Positions 51,510 to 60,692 of a stretch of 64,000 bases of DNA are shown here, in pieces. This stretch comes from Streptomyces sp. OfavH-34-F (lineage in GTDB: Bacteria > Actinomycetota > Actinomycetes > Streptomycetales > Streptomycetaceae). Positions within the stretch are counted from its first letter, which is position 1, and each line of letters opens with the position of its first letter. The DNA lies in NCBI RefSeq assembly GCF_022347745.1, contig NZ_JAKRGC010000009.1, positions 1 through 64,000 on the forward strand, in the 5' to 3' direction. The notes under the pieces are model-generated. The model was not told the origin of the DNA and ran no database searches. It was given only the letters and a program-made list of their open reading frames with translations. A program made the translations under genes and the position numbers.

Positions 51510-52415
51510 TCAGTCCGGCGGGCTGTCGCCCGGCCGGTCCACGCAGGACAGGGCCATGATCTCGTCCTCCGTGGGCTTCGCCTCGTCCCGCGTCTCCTTG
51601 GGCACCCTGGGCAGGCTGTTCTGGAAGTCGCGTTCCCAGGTCGTGGCCCGGCGGACGTACTCGATGAGCACGTCGCGCAGCCGGACGCAGTCCTTGCGGT
51701 GGCCCTTGGCCATCGCGATGCCGTAGTCGTTGGGCTCCCCGAACCGGATGCCGGGCACCACCCGGAGCGTCGGGTTGGCCTCCTGGAAGCCGTAGAGGAT
51801 CAGCTGGTCCGTGGAGACCGCGTCCACCTCCTTCTCCTTGAGCGCCTTCACGCAGTAGCTCGCGTCCTCCTCCGTCCGCAGGACGATCCTGTCGTGCGAC
51901 GGCTTGCTCAGCTCGTTGGCGGAGGTGGTGCCCTTCCAGACGCAGACCACCTTGCCGTTGAGATCGGCCAGGGTCCGGATGCTCCGGTCCTTGTCGCGGA
52001 TCAGGAAGCCCTGCTGGGTCGAGGCGTACGGACCGACGAAGTCGAGGTCGTCGCCGCCCTCTTCCTTCGGCGCCATCCGGTTCGGCGTGATCGAGAACGT
52101 CGCGGCCACCAGCTGCACGTCGCCGTCGTGCAGCAGCTTGGCGCGGTTCTTGGACAGCACTCCGCTGAAGCGCGGGGTCTCGTAGCCGAGCATGTTCATG
52201 AGGTTGCCGACGACGGCGATGTCGAAGCCGTTGTACTCCCCGTCGTGCGGCGAGAAGCTCGTACCGGGCTGGTCGCTCTTGGCCGCGACCTCCGTACGGT
52301 CGCTGAGGATCGACTCCGGTTCGGAATCGCAGCCGGTCGCGGTCACGTACAGCGCGGCCGCCGCGACGGCCGCCGTGACGGTCACCGCCCGCCGGTGCCG
52401 GACTGCTCGTGTCAT
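51510..52415 (-). CDS. Extracellular solute-binding lipoprotein, family 3 (GluB-like)
   Basis: 301 residues. A signal peptide with lipobox YVTATGC places the mature protein on the outer membrane face. The type II periplasmic fold of amino-acid-binding proteins is visible: GFDIAVVGNLMNMLGY, FVGPYASTQQGFLI, LNGKVVCVWKGTTSANEL, EKEVDAVSTDQLILYGF. No permease or ATPase is adjacent; instead two membrane-associated unknown proteins precede it in the same operon. A sensor or signalling role is as likely as transport. Confidence 0.82.
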   Translation of the reverse strand: MTRAVRHRRAVTVTAAVAAAALYVTATGCDSEPESILSDRTEVAAKSDQPGTSFSPHDGEYNGFDIAVVGNLMNMLGYETPRFSGVLSKNRAKLLHDGDVQLVAATFSITPNRMAPKEEGGDDLDFVGPYASTQQGFLIRDKDRSIRTLADLNGKVVCVWKGTTSANELSKPSHDRIVLRTEEDASYCVKALKEKEVDAVSTDQLILYGFQEANPTLRVVPGIRFGEPNDYGIAMAKGHRKDCVRLRDVLIEYVRRATTWERDFQNSLPRVPKETRDEAKPTEDEIMALSCVDRPGDSPPD

Positions 52416-52445
52416 CTGTGCCTCGCTCCCTGTGCGTTGTCGTCG

Positions 52446-53195
52446 TCAGTCGTTGTGGAGGACGGCCTGCCAGTCCACCAGCCGCAGGGTGCAGCCCTCG
52501 ACGGTCCGCACCCGCAGATCGAAGGAGGTGCCGGACCGGTCGGCGAGGTCGCCGAGGGCGAAGTCGGTGGTGGAACGGGCGGGCAGCTCGGACCGGCGCG
52601 GGGTGACGCCCTGGGTGAGCGCGGTGAGCAGTACGCGCGTCTTGTGGGAGCACGCCGGGGCCTCCGGATCGTCCTCCCCGATCTCCAGGGTGAGCCGGAG
52701 CCGGTCCCGCCGGTCGTCGCGGTCCGGCTGCGGCAGCGTCAGCGTCACGGCGCTGCCCGGCTCCCCGGTCAGCGGCTGCTCCCCGGTCACCCGGATCGTC
52801 GCGGGGACCTCGCCGTTGCGTACGACGTTCTGGAACGACCACCAGCTGAGCAGGGAGAAGACGAGCGAGGCGATGAGCAGCAGATCGGGCAGCCGGGGGC
52901 GCGCGTCGCCCCGGCCGCGTTCCGGCCGGCGGACGCCGATGTGGGCGACGGCGGCGAGGAAGGCGAGGAGCAGGAAGACGAAGAAGAGGACGTACTGCCG
53001 GCGCGAGCCGCCGGGCCAGTTCCACCCGGCGTAGCCGGCGAGGACGACGGCCAGGACGAGGAAGAGCCAGCCGGTGACGAGGGAGGCGCGCTGGAAGAAG
53101 ACCTGGAACAGCGTGTCGGCGCGGCCGACGACCGTGTTGTGGGAGCCGTACGCACGGCTGTCGATCCCCCGCGGATCGCCGGGGTCGTGGCTCAT
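52446..53195 (-). CDS. Membrane protein with N-terminal HNTV motif
   Basis: 249 residues. The N-terminus has AYGSHNTVVGRADTLFQVF, resembling the HNTVIG motif of the upstream gene. Three transmembrane helices (SLVTGWLFLVLAVVLAGYAG, VLFFVFLLLAFLAAVAHIG and LLLIASLVFSLLSWW) lead to a C-terminal extracytoplasmic beta-rich domain with Arg/Asp-rich segments (about 130-249) containing two Cys. Start overlaps the previous stop (ATGA). Unrecognised family. Confidence 0.72.
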   Translation of the reverse strand: MSHDPGDPRGIDSRAYGSHNTVVGRADTLFQVFFQRASLVTGWLFLVLAVVLAGYAGWNWPGGSRRQYVLFFVFLLLAFLAAVAHIGVRRPERGRGDARPRLPDLLLIASLVFSLLSWWSFQNVVRNGEVPATIRVTGEQPLTGEPGSAVTLTLPQPDRDDRRDRLRLTLEIGEDDPEAPACSHKTRVLLTALTQGVTPRRSELPARSTTDFALGDLADRSGTSFDLRVRTVEGCTLRLVDWQAVLHND

Positions 53196-53623
53196 GGCCG
53201 GCCGTCTCTCGGGTACTGGTTGAACGTCCCGACGCTGCCGATCACCGTGTTGTGGTCGCCGCGCGACTCCACGTGGACGGCGGGGTGGGGGGCGGGGGCC
53301 CCGACCAGGTCCACGAGGCCGCGGTCGTCGCGCGGGCTCGTCAGCCAGGTGGTCAGCGCCGCGGCGAGCCGGTCGCGCTCCTCGGCGCTCAGTTCCGCCA
53401 GCATGCCGTCCAGGGCGTCGGCGGCCTGCGGGGTGAGCGCGCCCTCGCCGCCCGCCGCCGGATCGCCCCGGCCGACGAGGCTGCGGAACGCGCCCTCGCC
53501 CGCGTCGACGGCACGCCCCGAGATCCGGTCCACGGTGCCCTGCATCACGCCGTCGGCCATGCGGGACGCGAAGAAGGAGAAATAGGGGGCGAGCTGGCCG
53601 GCCAGATCGATCAAGAGGGACAC
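53192..53623 (-). CDS. Hypothetical protein with C-terminal HNTV motif
   Basis: 143 residues from GTG at 53623 (GGAG five to six nt upstream). An amphipathic N-terminal stretch, LLIDLAGQLAPYFSFFASRMADG, could be membrane-associated. The middle is helical and acidic, and the C-terminus ends with SRGDHNTVIGSVGTFNQYP. The HNTVIG/NQY motif recurs in proteins near bacterial conflict modules and is shared with the next gene. Function unknown. Confidence 0.68.
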   Translation of the reverse strand: MSLLIDLAGQLAPYFSFFASRMADGVMQGTVDRISGRAVDAGEGAFRSLVGRGDPAAGGEGALTPQAADALDGMLAELSAEERDRLAAALTTWLTSPRDDRGLVDLVGAPAPHPAVHVESRGDHNTVIGSVGTFNQYPRDGRP

Positions 53624-53828
53624 GATGGCTCCAGGAGGCGTGAGGAGACTGTCAACTCTTTGGATGCCAAGGGTAGTTGAGTGACCACGATTCAGGCATG
53701 CGAAAACTGGACGGGCGCGGTGCCCAGGGCCCCGCCATATTCGCGCGACACGGCGGTCCGGGCTCTGGGAGCCTGCGGGCGGGCCGTGCACGGCCCCTGG
53801 TGACGGCCTTCTTCCGAATGGGTGAGCG

Positions 53829-54458
53829 ATGACACGTGTGCTGGCGGGACCGGTCCTGGAAGGGCACCGGGTACGGCTGGAGCCGCTGGAACACCGGCAC
53901 GCCGAGGGCCTGTCACGGGCGGGGCAGGAGAACCGGGACACGTACGGGTACACCTGGGTGCCGGGGCCCGACGAGGTCGAGGGGTACGTCGAGACCCAGC
54001 TCGGCCGGGCCGCCGAGGGCAAGCTCGTTCCGTACGTCCAGGTGGACCCGGCGTCCGGGCGGGTCATCGGGGCCACGGCGTTCTGGGAGCCGAGGTACTG
54101 GATGGGCGACGACACGCCCACCGCGATCGAGGTCGGCTTCACCTGGCTCGCCGCGTCCGCGCAGCGCACCGGCGTGAACACCGAGGCCAAGTACCTGCTG
54201 TTCCGGCACGCGTTCGAGGCGTGGCACGTCGAGCGCGTCGATCTGAAGACCGACGCCCGCAACGCGCGCTCGCGCGCCGCGATCGAATCCGTGGGCGCCC
54301 GCTTCGAGGGCGTCCTGCGCAACTGGTCCCGGTCCTGGGCGCCGGGCGAGGGCCACCGGCTGCGGGACTCGGCGATCTTCTCCGTCATCTCCGACGAGTG
54401 GCCGGCCGTACGGGAGCGCCTGGAGGCGCGGATCGGGCGGACGCCGGCCGCCGGGTGA
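53829..54458 (+). CDS. RimJ/RimL-type GNAT acetyltransferase
   Basis: 209 residues. [64 protein letters not shown], the acetyl-CoA loop region, and [30 protein letters not shown] are typical of the RimJ/RimL group. The acceptor may be a ribosomal or other protein N-terminus or a small amine. It is preceded by an intergenic region of 205 bp and ended by a hairpin. Confidence 0.88.
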   Translation: MTRVLAGPVLEGHRVRLEPLEHRHAEGLSRAGQENRDTYGYTWVPGPDEVEGYVETQLGRAAEGKLVPYVQVDPASGRVIGATAFWEPRYWMGDDTPTAIEVGFTWLAASAQRTGVNTEAKYLLFRHAFEAWHVERVDLKTDARNARSRAAIESVGARFEGVLRNWSRSWAPGEGHRLRDSAIFSVISDEWPAVRERLEARIGRTPAAG

Positions 54459-54470
54459 GCGCACGCACGG

Positions 54471-54504
54471 ACGCCGCCCGAGCCGGGTTCGGCGCGGGCG
54501 GCGT
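54471..54504. terminator. Terminator between the GNAT and copA genes
   Basis: A 10-bp stem (ACGCCGCCCG and CGGGCGGCGT) with a 14-nt loop, serving the convergent ends. Confidence 0.75.
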
Positions 54505-54521
54505 GCTGTGCGGGGTACGGG

Positions 54522-56828
54522 CTACGCCTGGGCCCGGAAGCCCCGCAGGCGCAGCGAGTTGCCGACCACGAAGACCGACGAGAACGCCATCGCCGCACCC
54601 GCGATCATCGGGTTCAGCAGGCCCGCCGCGGCCAGCGGCAGCGCCGCCACGTTGTAGGCGAACGCCCAGAACAGGTTCGTCCGGATCGTGCCCAGGGTCC
54701 GGCGGGCCAGCCGGATCGCGTCCGCCGCCGCCCGCAGGTCACCGCGGACCAGGGTCAGGTCGCCGGCCTCGATCGCCGCGTCCGTGCCCGTGCCCATCGC
54801 GAGACCGAGGTCGGCCTGGGCGAGAGCGGCCGCGTCGTTCACGCCGTCCCCGACCATCGCCACCGAACGGCCCTCCGCCTGGAGGCGCTTGACCACGTCC
54901 ACCTTGTCCTGCGGCATGACCTCCGCGTACACCTCGTCGATCCCGACGTCCGCCGCGACCGCCTCCGCGACCGCACGGTTGTCACCGGTCAGCAGGATGG
55001 GCTTCAGGCCCAGCCGGCGCAGCCGCCCGATCGCCTCCGCGCTGGTGTCCTTCACCGCGTCGGCGACCTCCAGGACCGCGCGCGCCTCACCGTCCCAGGC
55101 GACCGCGATGGCCGTCCGGCCGGCGGCCTCCGCCTCCGCCTTGCGGCGGGCCAGGTCTTCGGGGAGGTGGATCTCCCACTGGGCGAGCAGCTGCTCACGG
55201 CCCACCAGGACCGCGTGCCCCTCCACGATGCCCTGGACGCCGAGTCCGGGGACGTTGGCGAAGTCCTCGGGGGTGGGGAGGGCGGTGCCGGTGCGTTCGG
55301 CGGCGCCGGTGGCGACGGCCTGGGCGATGGGGTGTTCGGAAGCGTGTTCCAGGGCGCCGGCCAGGCGCAGGGCGTCGGTCTCGGTGGTGCCGGGGGTGGT
55401 GTGGACGGTCTGGAGGGTCATGCGGCCGGTGGTGACGGTGCCGGTCTTGTCGAGGACGATGGTGTCGACGCGGCGGGTGGACTCCAGGACCTCGGGGCCC
55501 TTGATGAGGATGCCGAGTTGGGCGCCGCGTCCGGTGCCGACCATGAGGGCGGTCGGGGTGGCCAGGCCCAGGGCGCAGGGGCAGGCGATGATCAGCACGG
55601 CCACCGCCGCCGTGAACGCCGCCGTCAGCCCGGCACCGTTGCCCAGCCAGAAGCCCAGGGTGCCCAGGGCGAGCGCGATGACCACGGGGACGAACACCGC
55701 CGAGATCCGGTCCGCGAGCCGCTGCGCCGCCGCCTTGCCGTTCTGGGCGTCCTCGACGAGCTTGGCCATCCGGGCGAGCTGGGTGTCCGAGCCGACCCGG
55801 GTCGCCTCCACGACCAGCCGGCCGCCCGCGTTGAGCGTCGCGCCGGTCACCGCGTCGCCGACGCCGACCTCCACCGGGACGGACTCGCCGGTGAGCATGG
55901 ACGCGTCCACGGCGGACGAGCCCTCCACGACCGTGCCGTCCGTGGCGATCTTCTCGCCGGGGCGGACCAGGAAGCGGTCGCCGACCTGGAGGTCCGCCGT
56001 GTCCACGGTCACCTCGCGGCCGCCGCGCAGCACGGTGACCTCCTTGGCGCCCAGCTCCAGGAGCGCCTTCAGCGCGGCGCCCGCCTTCCGCTTGGAGCGG
56101 GCCTCGAAGTACCGCCCGGCGAGGATGAACGCCGTGACGCCCGCCGCCGCCTCGAGGTAGATGTTGCCCGCGCCGTCGCTCCGGCCGATGGTCAGCTCGA
56201 AGGGGTGCGTCATGCCGGTCATCCCGGCGGTGCCGAAGAACAGCGCCCACAGCGACCACAGGAACGCGGCGGACGTGCCGACGGAGATCAGCGTGTCCAT
56301 CGTCGCCGCGCCGTGCCGCGCGTTGGTCCAGGCGGCGCGGTGGAACGGCCAGGCCGCGTACGTGACGACCGGCGCCGTCAGGGTCAGCGCCAGCCACTGC
56401 CAGTAGTCGAACTGGAGCGCCGGCACCATCGACATCGCGATCACCGGCACGGCGAGCAGCACCGACGTGACCAGCCGCTGCCGCAGGGGCCGCAGCTCGT
56501 CCGCCGCGTCGGCCTCGCCCGCTCCGCCGGCCGCGCCGTGCTCGGCGGTCCGGGCCGGGGGCGCCGGTTCGTGCGCGGTGTAGCCGGTCTTCTCGACCGT
56601 GGCGATGAGGTCGGCCACCGAGACGTCACCGCCGTCGTAGCTGACGCGGGCCTTCTCCGTGGCGTAGTTCACCGTGGCGGTGACGCCGTCCATCCGGTTG
56701 AGCTTCTTCTCGATACGGGCCGCGCACGAGGCACACGTCATGCCCCCGATGGCGAGCTCGACCTCTGCGGCGCGGGTGGCGCCTTCGGCACCGGTGGCGC
56801 CGGTGGTGGCTGCGGTCTGCGCTGACAC
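54522..56828 (-). CDS. copA: Copper-translocating P1B-type ATPase CopA
   Basis: 768 residues. A single N-terminal HMA domain with [16 protein letters not shown]; transmembrane CPC motif in [18 protein letters not shown]; phosphorylation site [15 protein letters not shown] actuator motif ([12 protein letters not shown]), HP motif [12 protein letters not shown], and hinge [22 protein letters not shown]. These define a Cu(I)-exporting P1B-1 ATPase. A perfect CsoR-type palindrome lies 26-44 bp upstream of the start, so expression should rise with copper. No copZ or csoR gene is adjacent. Confidence 0.95.
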   Translation of the reverse strand: MSAQTAATTGATGAEGATRAAEVELAIGGMTCASCAARIEKKLNRMDGVTATVNYATEKARVSYDGGDVSVADLIATVEKTGYTAHEPAPPARTAEHGAAGGAGEADAADELRPLRQRLVTSVLLAVPVIAMSMVPALQFDYWQWLALTLTAPVVTYAAWPFHRAAWTNARHGAATMDTLISVGTSAAFLWSLWALFFGTAGMTGMTHPFELTIGRSDGAGNIYLEAAAGVTAFILAGRYFEARSKRKAGAALKALLELGAKEVTVLRGGREVTVDTADLQVGDRFLVRPGEKIATDGTVVEGSSAVDASMLTGESVPVEVGVGDAVTGATLNAGGRLVVEATRVGSDTQLARMAKLVEDAQNGKAAAQRLADRISAVFVPVVIALALGTLGFWLGNGAGLTAAFTAAVAVLIIACPCALGLATPTALMVGTGRGAQLGILIKGPEVLESTRRVDTIVLDKTGTVTTGRMTLQTVHTTPGTTETDALRLAGALEHASEHPIAQAVATGAAERTGTALPTPEDFANVPGLGVQGIVEGHAVLVGREQLLAQWEIHLPEDLARRKAEAEAAGRTAIAVAWDGEARAVLEVADAVKDTSAEAIGRLRRLGLKPILLTGDNRAVAEAVAADVGIDEVYAEVMPQDKVDVVKRLQAEGRSVAMVGDGVNDAAALAQADLGLAMGTGTDAAIEAGDLTLVRGDLRAAADAIRLARRTLGTIRTNLFWAFAYNVAALPLAAAGLLNPMIAGAAMAFSSVFVVGNSLRLRGFRAQA

Positions 56829-56853
56829 GGGGGCCCTCCTCGATCGGCTGTCG

Positions 56854-56872
56854 GATACCCCTAGGGGGTATC
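56854..56872. promoter_or_regulatory. CsoR-type copper operator before copA
   Basis: GATACCCC-TAG-GGGGTATC is a perfect 8-3-8 palindrome, like the GTACCC-type sites bound by CsoR in Streptomyces. A second C-rich half site lies at about 56886-56905. Confidence 0.85.
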
Positions 56873-57037
56873 TCCTTGTGCCTCATGTATACCCCCTCCC
56901 CCTATCCTCGCGCAAGGGTGATCCGGCAGGGATGTGCGGCCCCCCGGTGGTGGATCGGACGCCCCCGGTTCGGCCTCGCGTATCTTCACGTTCGCGGTGC
57001 GGCTGCGCCCCGGGCCTACCGCCCCGTAGGCTGGGCC

Positions 57038-57053
57038 ATTGGACTAGACCTGT
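57038..57053. promoter_or_regulatory. dre-like site before cutC
   Basis: ATTGGACTAGACCTGT matches the DasR consensus AGTGGTCTAGACCACT at 12 of 16 positions with a conserved CTAGACC core. It lies 28 bp upstream of the cutC start. Confidence 0.65.
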
Positions 57054-57080
57054 AGCTGCTTCCTGGAGGATTGGGTTCCC

Positions 57081-57770
57081 ATGAGCAACCGTGCAGTCCT
57101 GGAGGTGATCGCTCTCGACGCGGAGGACGCGGTCGCCGCCCAGGCGGGTGGTGCGGACCGGCTTGAGCTGGTCACCGACATGGCGGCGGACGGCCTGACC
57201 CCGTCCTGCGCGACCTTCGCGGCGATCCGGGAGGCGGTGGACATCCCGCTGCGCGTGATGCTCAGGGTCGCCGACGGGTTCGCGGCCGGTGACATCGACG
57301 TGCTCGTACGCAAGGCGCGCGAGCTGCGGGCGGAGGGCGCGGAGGAGTTCGTCCTCGGCTTCCTGGACGCGGACGGCAACCCCGACCTCGTCGCCGTCGA
57401 GCGGCTGGTGGCCGAGCTGGAGGGGTGCCGGTGGACGTTCCACCGGGCGATCGACCGGGCCGCCGACCGGGACGCCCTGCGCAAGTCCCTGGCGGACCTG
57501 CCGGGCCTCGACACGTACCTCACCGCCGGGGCGGCGGCCGGGGTGGACGCCGGCATCCCCACACTGGTGGCCGAGGCGGCGCGCAAGGGCGAGCCGGGCT
57601 ACGAGCCTCAGATCCTCGTCGGCGGCGGACTGCGCCTGGACCACCTGCCGGAGCTGCTGGCCGCAGGCATCGACGCCGTCCACATCGGCGGCGCGGCACG
57701 CCCGGCCGGCTGGTCGGGCCCGGTGGACGCGGACGCGGTACGGGAGTGGCGGACGGTGCTCGACCGCTAG
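57081..57770 (+). CDS. cutC: CutC-family TIM-barrel protein
   Basis: 229 residues. VLEVIALDAEDAVAAQAGGADRLELV, VRKARELRAEGAEEFVLGFLDADG, WTFHRAIDRA and AGIDAVHIGGAARP are CutC signatures. The family was tied to copper tolerance in E. coli, but the assignment is weak in many bacteria; the divergent copA gives some support here. The dre-like site instead points to amino-sugar control. No zinc or copper ligands beyond family-conserved residues are visible. AGGAGG-like TGGAGG precedes the ATG. Confidence 0.9.
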   Translation: MSNRAVLEVIALDAEDAVAAQAGGADRLELVTDMAADGLTPSCATFAAIREAVDIPLRVMLRVADGFAAGDIDVLVRKARELRAEGAEEFVLGFLDADGNPDLVAVERLVAELEGCRWTFHRAIDRAADRDALRKSLADLPGLDTYLTAGAAAGVDAGIPTLVAEAARKGEPGYEPQILVGGGLRLDHLPELLAAGIDAVHIGGAARPAGWSGPVDADAVREWRTVLDR

Positions 57771-57800
57771 GGAGTCTCCATCCCCCCGGAACCGGAAGGA

Positions 57801-57827
57801 CGGGCCTCCGGCGCGCCCGGAGGCCCG
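57801..57827 (+). terminator. Terminator after cutC
   Basis: An 11-bp perfect stem (CGGGCCTCCGG and complement) with a 5-nt loop, 31 bp after the stop. Confidence 0.88.
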
Positions 57828-57897
57828 CCCCTCCACCTCGTCGTGTCATGACCCTGGCGTAACTGGCGTCCCGCCGTCCACAATGGGCGCGCGGTGA

Positions 57898-57911
57898 TGG
57901 GAACGCTCCCA
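57898..57911. promoter_or_regulatory. CebR box 1
   Basis: TGGGAACGCTCCCA differs by one base from the 14-bp CebR palindrome TGGGAGCGCTCCCA. CebR is the cellooligosaccharide-responsive LacI-family repressor. Confidence 0.88.
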
Positions 57912-57942
57912 TGGCGCGCCTCCCCGGCATGCCCGTGTGTCG

Positions 57943-57956
57943 TGGGAGCGCTCCCA
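57943..57956. promoter_or_regulatory. CebR box 2
   Basis: TGGGAGCGCTCCCA is an exact match to the CebR operator, 49 bp before the cellulase start and 45 bp from box 1. Confidence 0.93.
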
Positions 57957-58004
57957 TCATTCCCGTGGAGCACGGCCCCCCGTCCCTGACGAAAGGCTCT
58001 TCCG

Positions 58005-60644
58005 GTGAACGCCTTCTCGCCCCCGCCCCCCGTACGGCGCAGACGCCGTGTCGGGGGAGTGCTGGCCCTTGCCGCCCTGTTCGGCGGTGTGCTGACCGCG
58101 CCCGGTGCCGTCGCCGCGGACGGCGACGACCCGGCGCCGGAACAGATCGTCAACGGTGACTTCTCCGCCGGGACCGCCCCCTGGTGGTCCACGGCCAACG
58201 CGCCGGTCGCCGTCGTCGACGGGCGGCTGTGCGCCGAGGTGCCCGCGGGGACCGTGAACCCGTGGGACGCGATCATCGGCCAGAACGACGTGCCGCTCGT
58301 CGCGGGCGAGTCGTACACCCTCACGTACACGGCGAGTTCGACCGTGCCGCTGTCCATCCACACCAACGTGCAGCTGGCGACCGAGCCGTACACCACCGAT
58401 CTGGCCGAGACGGACCACATCGGCACCGAGGACACCTCCTTCACGCACGTGTTCACCGCGACCGCCGACCGGGACGCCGCGCAGGTCGCCTTCCAGGTCG
58501 GCGGCGGCGCGGCGGCGACGACGTTCTGCGTGGACGACGTGTCGCTGCGCGGGGGCGCCGAGCCGCCCGTGTACGTGCCGGACACCGGCTCGCCGGTCCG
58601 CGTCAACCAGGTCGGCTACCTGCCCGAGGGCCCCAAGACCGGCACCCTGGTCACCGAGGCGACCGACCCGCTGCCGTGGAAGCTGAAGGCGGCCGACGGC
58701 TCGACGGCCGCGAGCGGGACGACCGTGCCGCGCGGCGAGGACCCGACCTCCCGGCAGAACGTGCACACCTTCGACTTCAGCGACGCCACCGCCACCGGCG
58801 ACGGCTTCACGATCGAGGCGGACGGCCAGGTCAGCGAGCCGTTCTCGATCCGCGGCGACCTCTACGACGGCCTGCGGTCCGACGCGCTCGCGTACTTCTA
58901 CCAGAACCGCAGCGGCATCGCGATCGACGCGGACCTCGTCGGCGAGGAGTACGCCCGCCCGGCCGGGCACCTGGACGTGGCGCCCAACAAGGGCGACACG
59001 GACGTGCCGTGCCAGCCGGGCGTCTGCGACTACCGGCTCGACGTGCGCGGCGGCTGGTACGACGCCGGGGACCACGGCAAGTACGTCGTCAACGGCGGCA
59101 TCGCGGTCGCCCAGCTGATGGCGACCTACGAGCGGACGCTGACCGCCGACGGTGCCGAGTCCGCCGAGCTGGGCGACGGCGCGCTGCGCGTCCCCGAGCA
59201 CGGCAACGACGTGCCGGACATCCTCGACGAGGCGCGCTGGGAGCTGGAGTTCCTGATGCGCATGCAGGTCCCGGCCGGGCAGCCGCTCGCCGGCATGGCC
59301 CACCACAAGGTGCACGACGCCAACTGGACCGGCCTGCCGATGCGCCCCGAACTCGACCCGGAACAGCGCCAGCTGCACCCGCCGACCACCGCCGCCACCC
59401 TGAACCTCGCCGCGACGGCCGCCCAGTGCGCCCGGCTCTACGCCCCGTTCGACAAGGCGTTCGCCGACAAGTGCCGTGCCGCCGCCGAGAAGGCGTGGGC
59501 CGCCGCGAAGGCGCACCCGGACGTGCTCGCCAGCCCGGCGGACGGCGTCGGGGGCGGCACGTACGAGGACGGCGACGTGCGCGACGAGTTCTACTGGGCC
59601 GCCGCCGAGCTGTTCACCACCACCGGCGCGGACACCTACCGCCAGGCCCTGCTCGGCTCGCCGCTGCACGGTGACGTCGACGCGGCCTTCCCGGCGGACG
59701 GCGGCATCTGGTGGGGCGGCACCGCCGGACTCGGCGTGCTCACCCTGGCCACCGTGCCCAACGACCTGACGGCCGCCCAGCTCGCCGACGTGCGCGGCGT
59801 CGTCACCGCGGCCGCCGACCGGTACGAGGCGCAGACCGAGGACCAGCGGTACGGCGTGCCGTACGCGCCCAAGAACCTGAACTACGCCTGGGGCTCCAAC
59901 AGCCAGGTCCTCAACAACATGATCGTGCTGGCCACCGCCGCCGACCTGACCGGCGAGGCCGGCTACCGGGACGCCGTCCTGCGCGGCGCGGACTACCTGT
60001 TCGGGCGCAACCCGCTCAACCAGTCGTACGTCACCGGCTACGGCGAGCGGTCCTCGCAGAACCAGCACCACCGGTTCTGGGCCCACCAGTCCGACCCGTC
60101 CCTGCCGCACCCGCCGGCCGGCTCCCTCGCGGGCGGCCCCAACCTCACCGCCCCCACCTCGGGCGACCCCGAGGCCGGCCAGAAGCTCAAGGACTGCGCC
60201 GCCGCGATGTGCTACCTCGACGACATCGGCTCGTACGCCACCAACGAGGTCGCCATCAACTGGAACGCGCCGCTCGCCTTCATCGCCTCCTACCTGGACG
60301 ACGCGGGCGACGGCACGGGCCCGGAGCGCTCCTGCCGGGTGACGTACTCCTCGCACCCGTGGAGCACCGGCTCCACCACCACGGTCACGGTGAAGAACAC
60401 CGGCACCGAGTCCGTCAGCCCCTGGTCCCTGACCTGGCTGCTGCCCGGCGACCAGAAGCTCAGCCACACCTGGAGCGCCGAGATCGCCCAGTACGGCAGG
60501 ACGGTGACGGCGACGCCGCTGACCTGGAACCGCTCCATCGCCCCGGGGGCCTCCGTGGACTTCGGGTTCAACAGCAGCATCACCGGACCGGCGGCCGACC
60601 CCGGCACGGTGAAGCTCAACGGGCGGGCCTGCACCGCCGGATGA
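58005..60644 (+). CDS. Secreted GH9 cellulase with CBM4/9, Ig-like and CBM2 modules
   Basis: 879 residues from GTG at 58005. Signal peptide: RRRRR then GGVLALAALFGGVLTAPGAVAA, cleavage near residue 38. Then a CBM4/9-type module (about 45-185, EQIVNGDFSAGTAPWW), an Ig-like CelD_N module (about 196-285, RVNQVGYLPEGPKTG), the GH9 catalytic domain (about 290-765) with the Asp pair DVRGGWYDAGDHGKY and the late acid region NEVAINWNAPLAF, and a C-terminal CBM2 (about 775-879, CRVTYSSHPWSTG with paired Cys). It would cleave cellulose outside the cell, probably processively, with control through two CebR boxes. Confidence 0.95.
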   Translation: MNAFSPPPPVRRRRRVGGVLALAALFGGVLTAPGAVAADGDDPAPEQIVNGDFSAGTAPWWSTANAPVAVVDGRLCAEVPAGTVNPWDAIIGQNDVPLVAGESYTLTYTASSTVPLSIHTNVQLATEPYTTDLAETDHIGTEDTSFTHVFTATADRDAAQVAFQVGGGAAATTFCVDDVSLRGGAEPPVYVPDTGSPVRVNQVGYLPEGPKTGTLVTEATDPLPWKLKAADGSTAASGTTVPRGEDPTSRQNVHTFDFSDATATGDGFTIEADGQVSEPFSIRGDLYDGLRSDALAYFYQNRSGIAIDADLVGEEYARPAGHLDVAPNKGDTDVPCQPGVCDYRLDVRGGWYDAGDHGKYVVNGGIAVAQLMATYERTLTADGAESAELGDGALRVPEHGNDVPDILDEARWELEFLMRMQVPAGQPLAGMAHHKVHDANWTGLPMRPELDPEQRQLHPPTTAATLNLAATAAQCARLYAPFDKAFADKCRAAAEKAWAAAKAHPDVLASPADGVGGGTYEDGDVRDEFYWAAAELFTTTGADTYRQALLGSPLHGDVDAAFPADGGIWWGGTAGLGVLTLATVPNDLTAAQLADVRGVVTAAADRYEAQTEDQRYGVPYAPKNLNYAWGSNSQVLNNMIVLATAADLTGEAGYRDAVLRGADYLFGRNPLNQSYVTGYGERSSQNQHHRFWAHQSDPSLPHPPAGSLAGGPNLTAPTSGDPEAGQKLKDCAAAMCYLDDIGSYATNEVAINWNAPLAFIASYLDDAGDGTGPERSCRVTYSSHPWSTGSTTTVTVKNTGTESVSPWSLTWLLPGDQKLSHTWSAEIAQYGRTVTATPLTWNRSIAPGASVDFGFNSSITGPAADPGTVKLNGRACTAG

Positions 60645-60648
60645 CCGG

Positions 60649-60686
60649 GCGGGGGCGGGGGTGGACGACGCTCCCCCCGCCCCCGC
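60649..60686. terminator. Terminator between the cellulase and helD genes
   Basis: A perfect 13-bp GC-rich stem (GCGGGGGCGGGGG and complement) with a 12-nt loop. Confidence 0.85.
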
Positions 60687-60692
60687 TCCCCG

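Noticed and set aside
57957..60467. 836-residue frame opposite the cellulase
   Set aside because: Low-complexity Gly/Val/Arg composition; the other strand has the complete GH9 enzyme.
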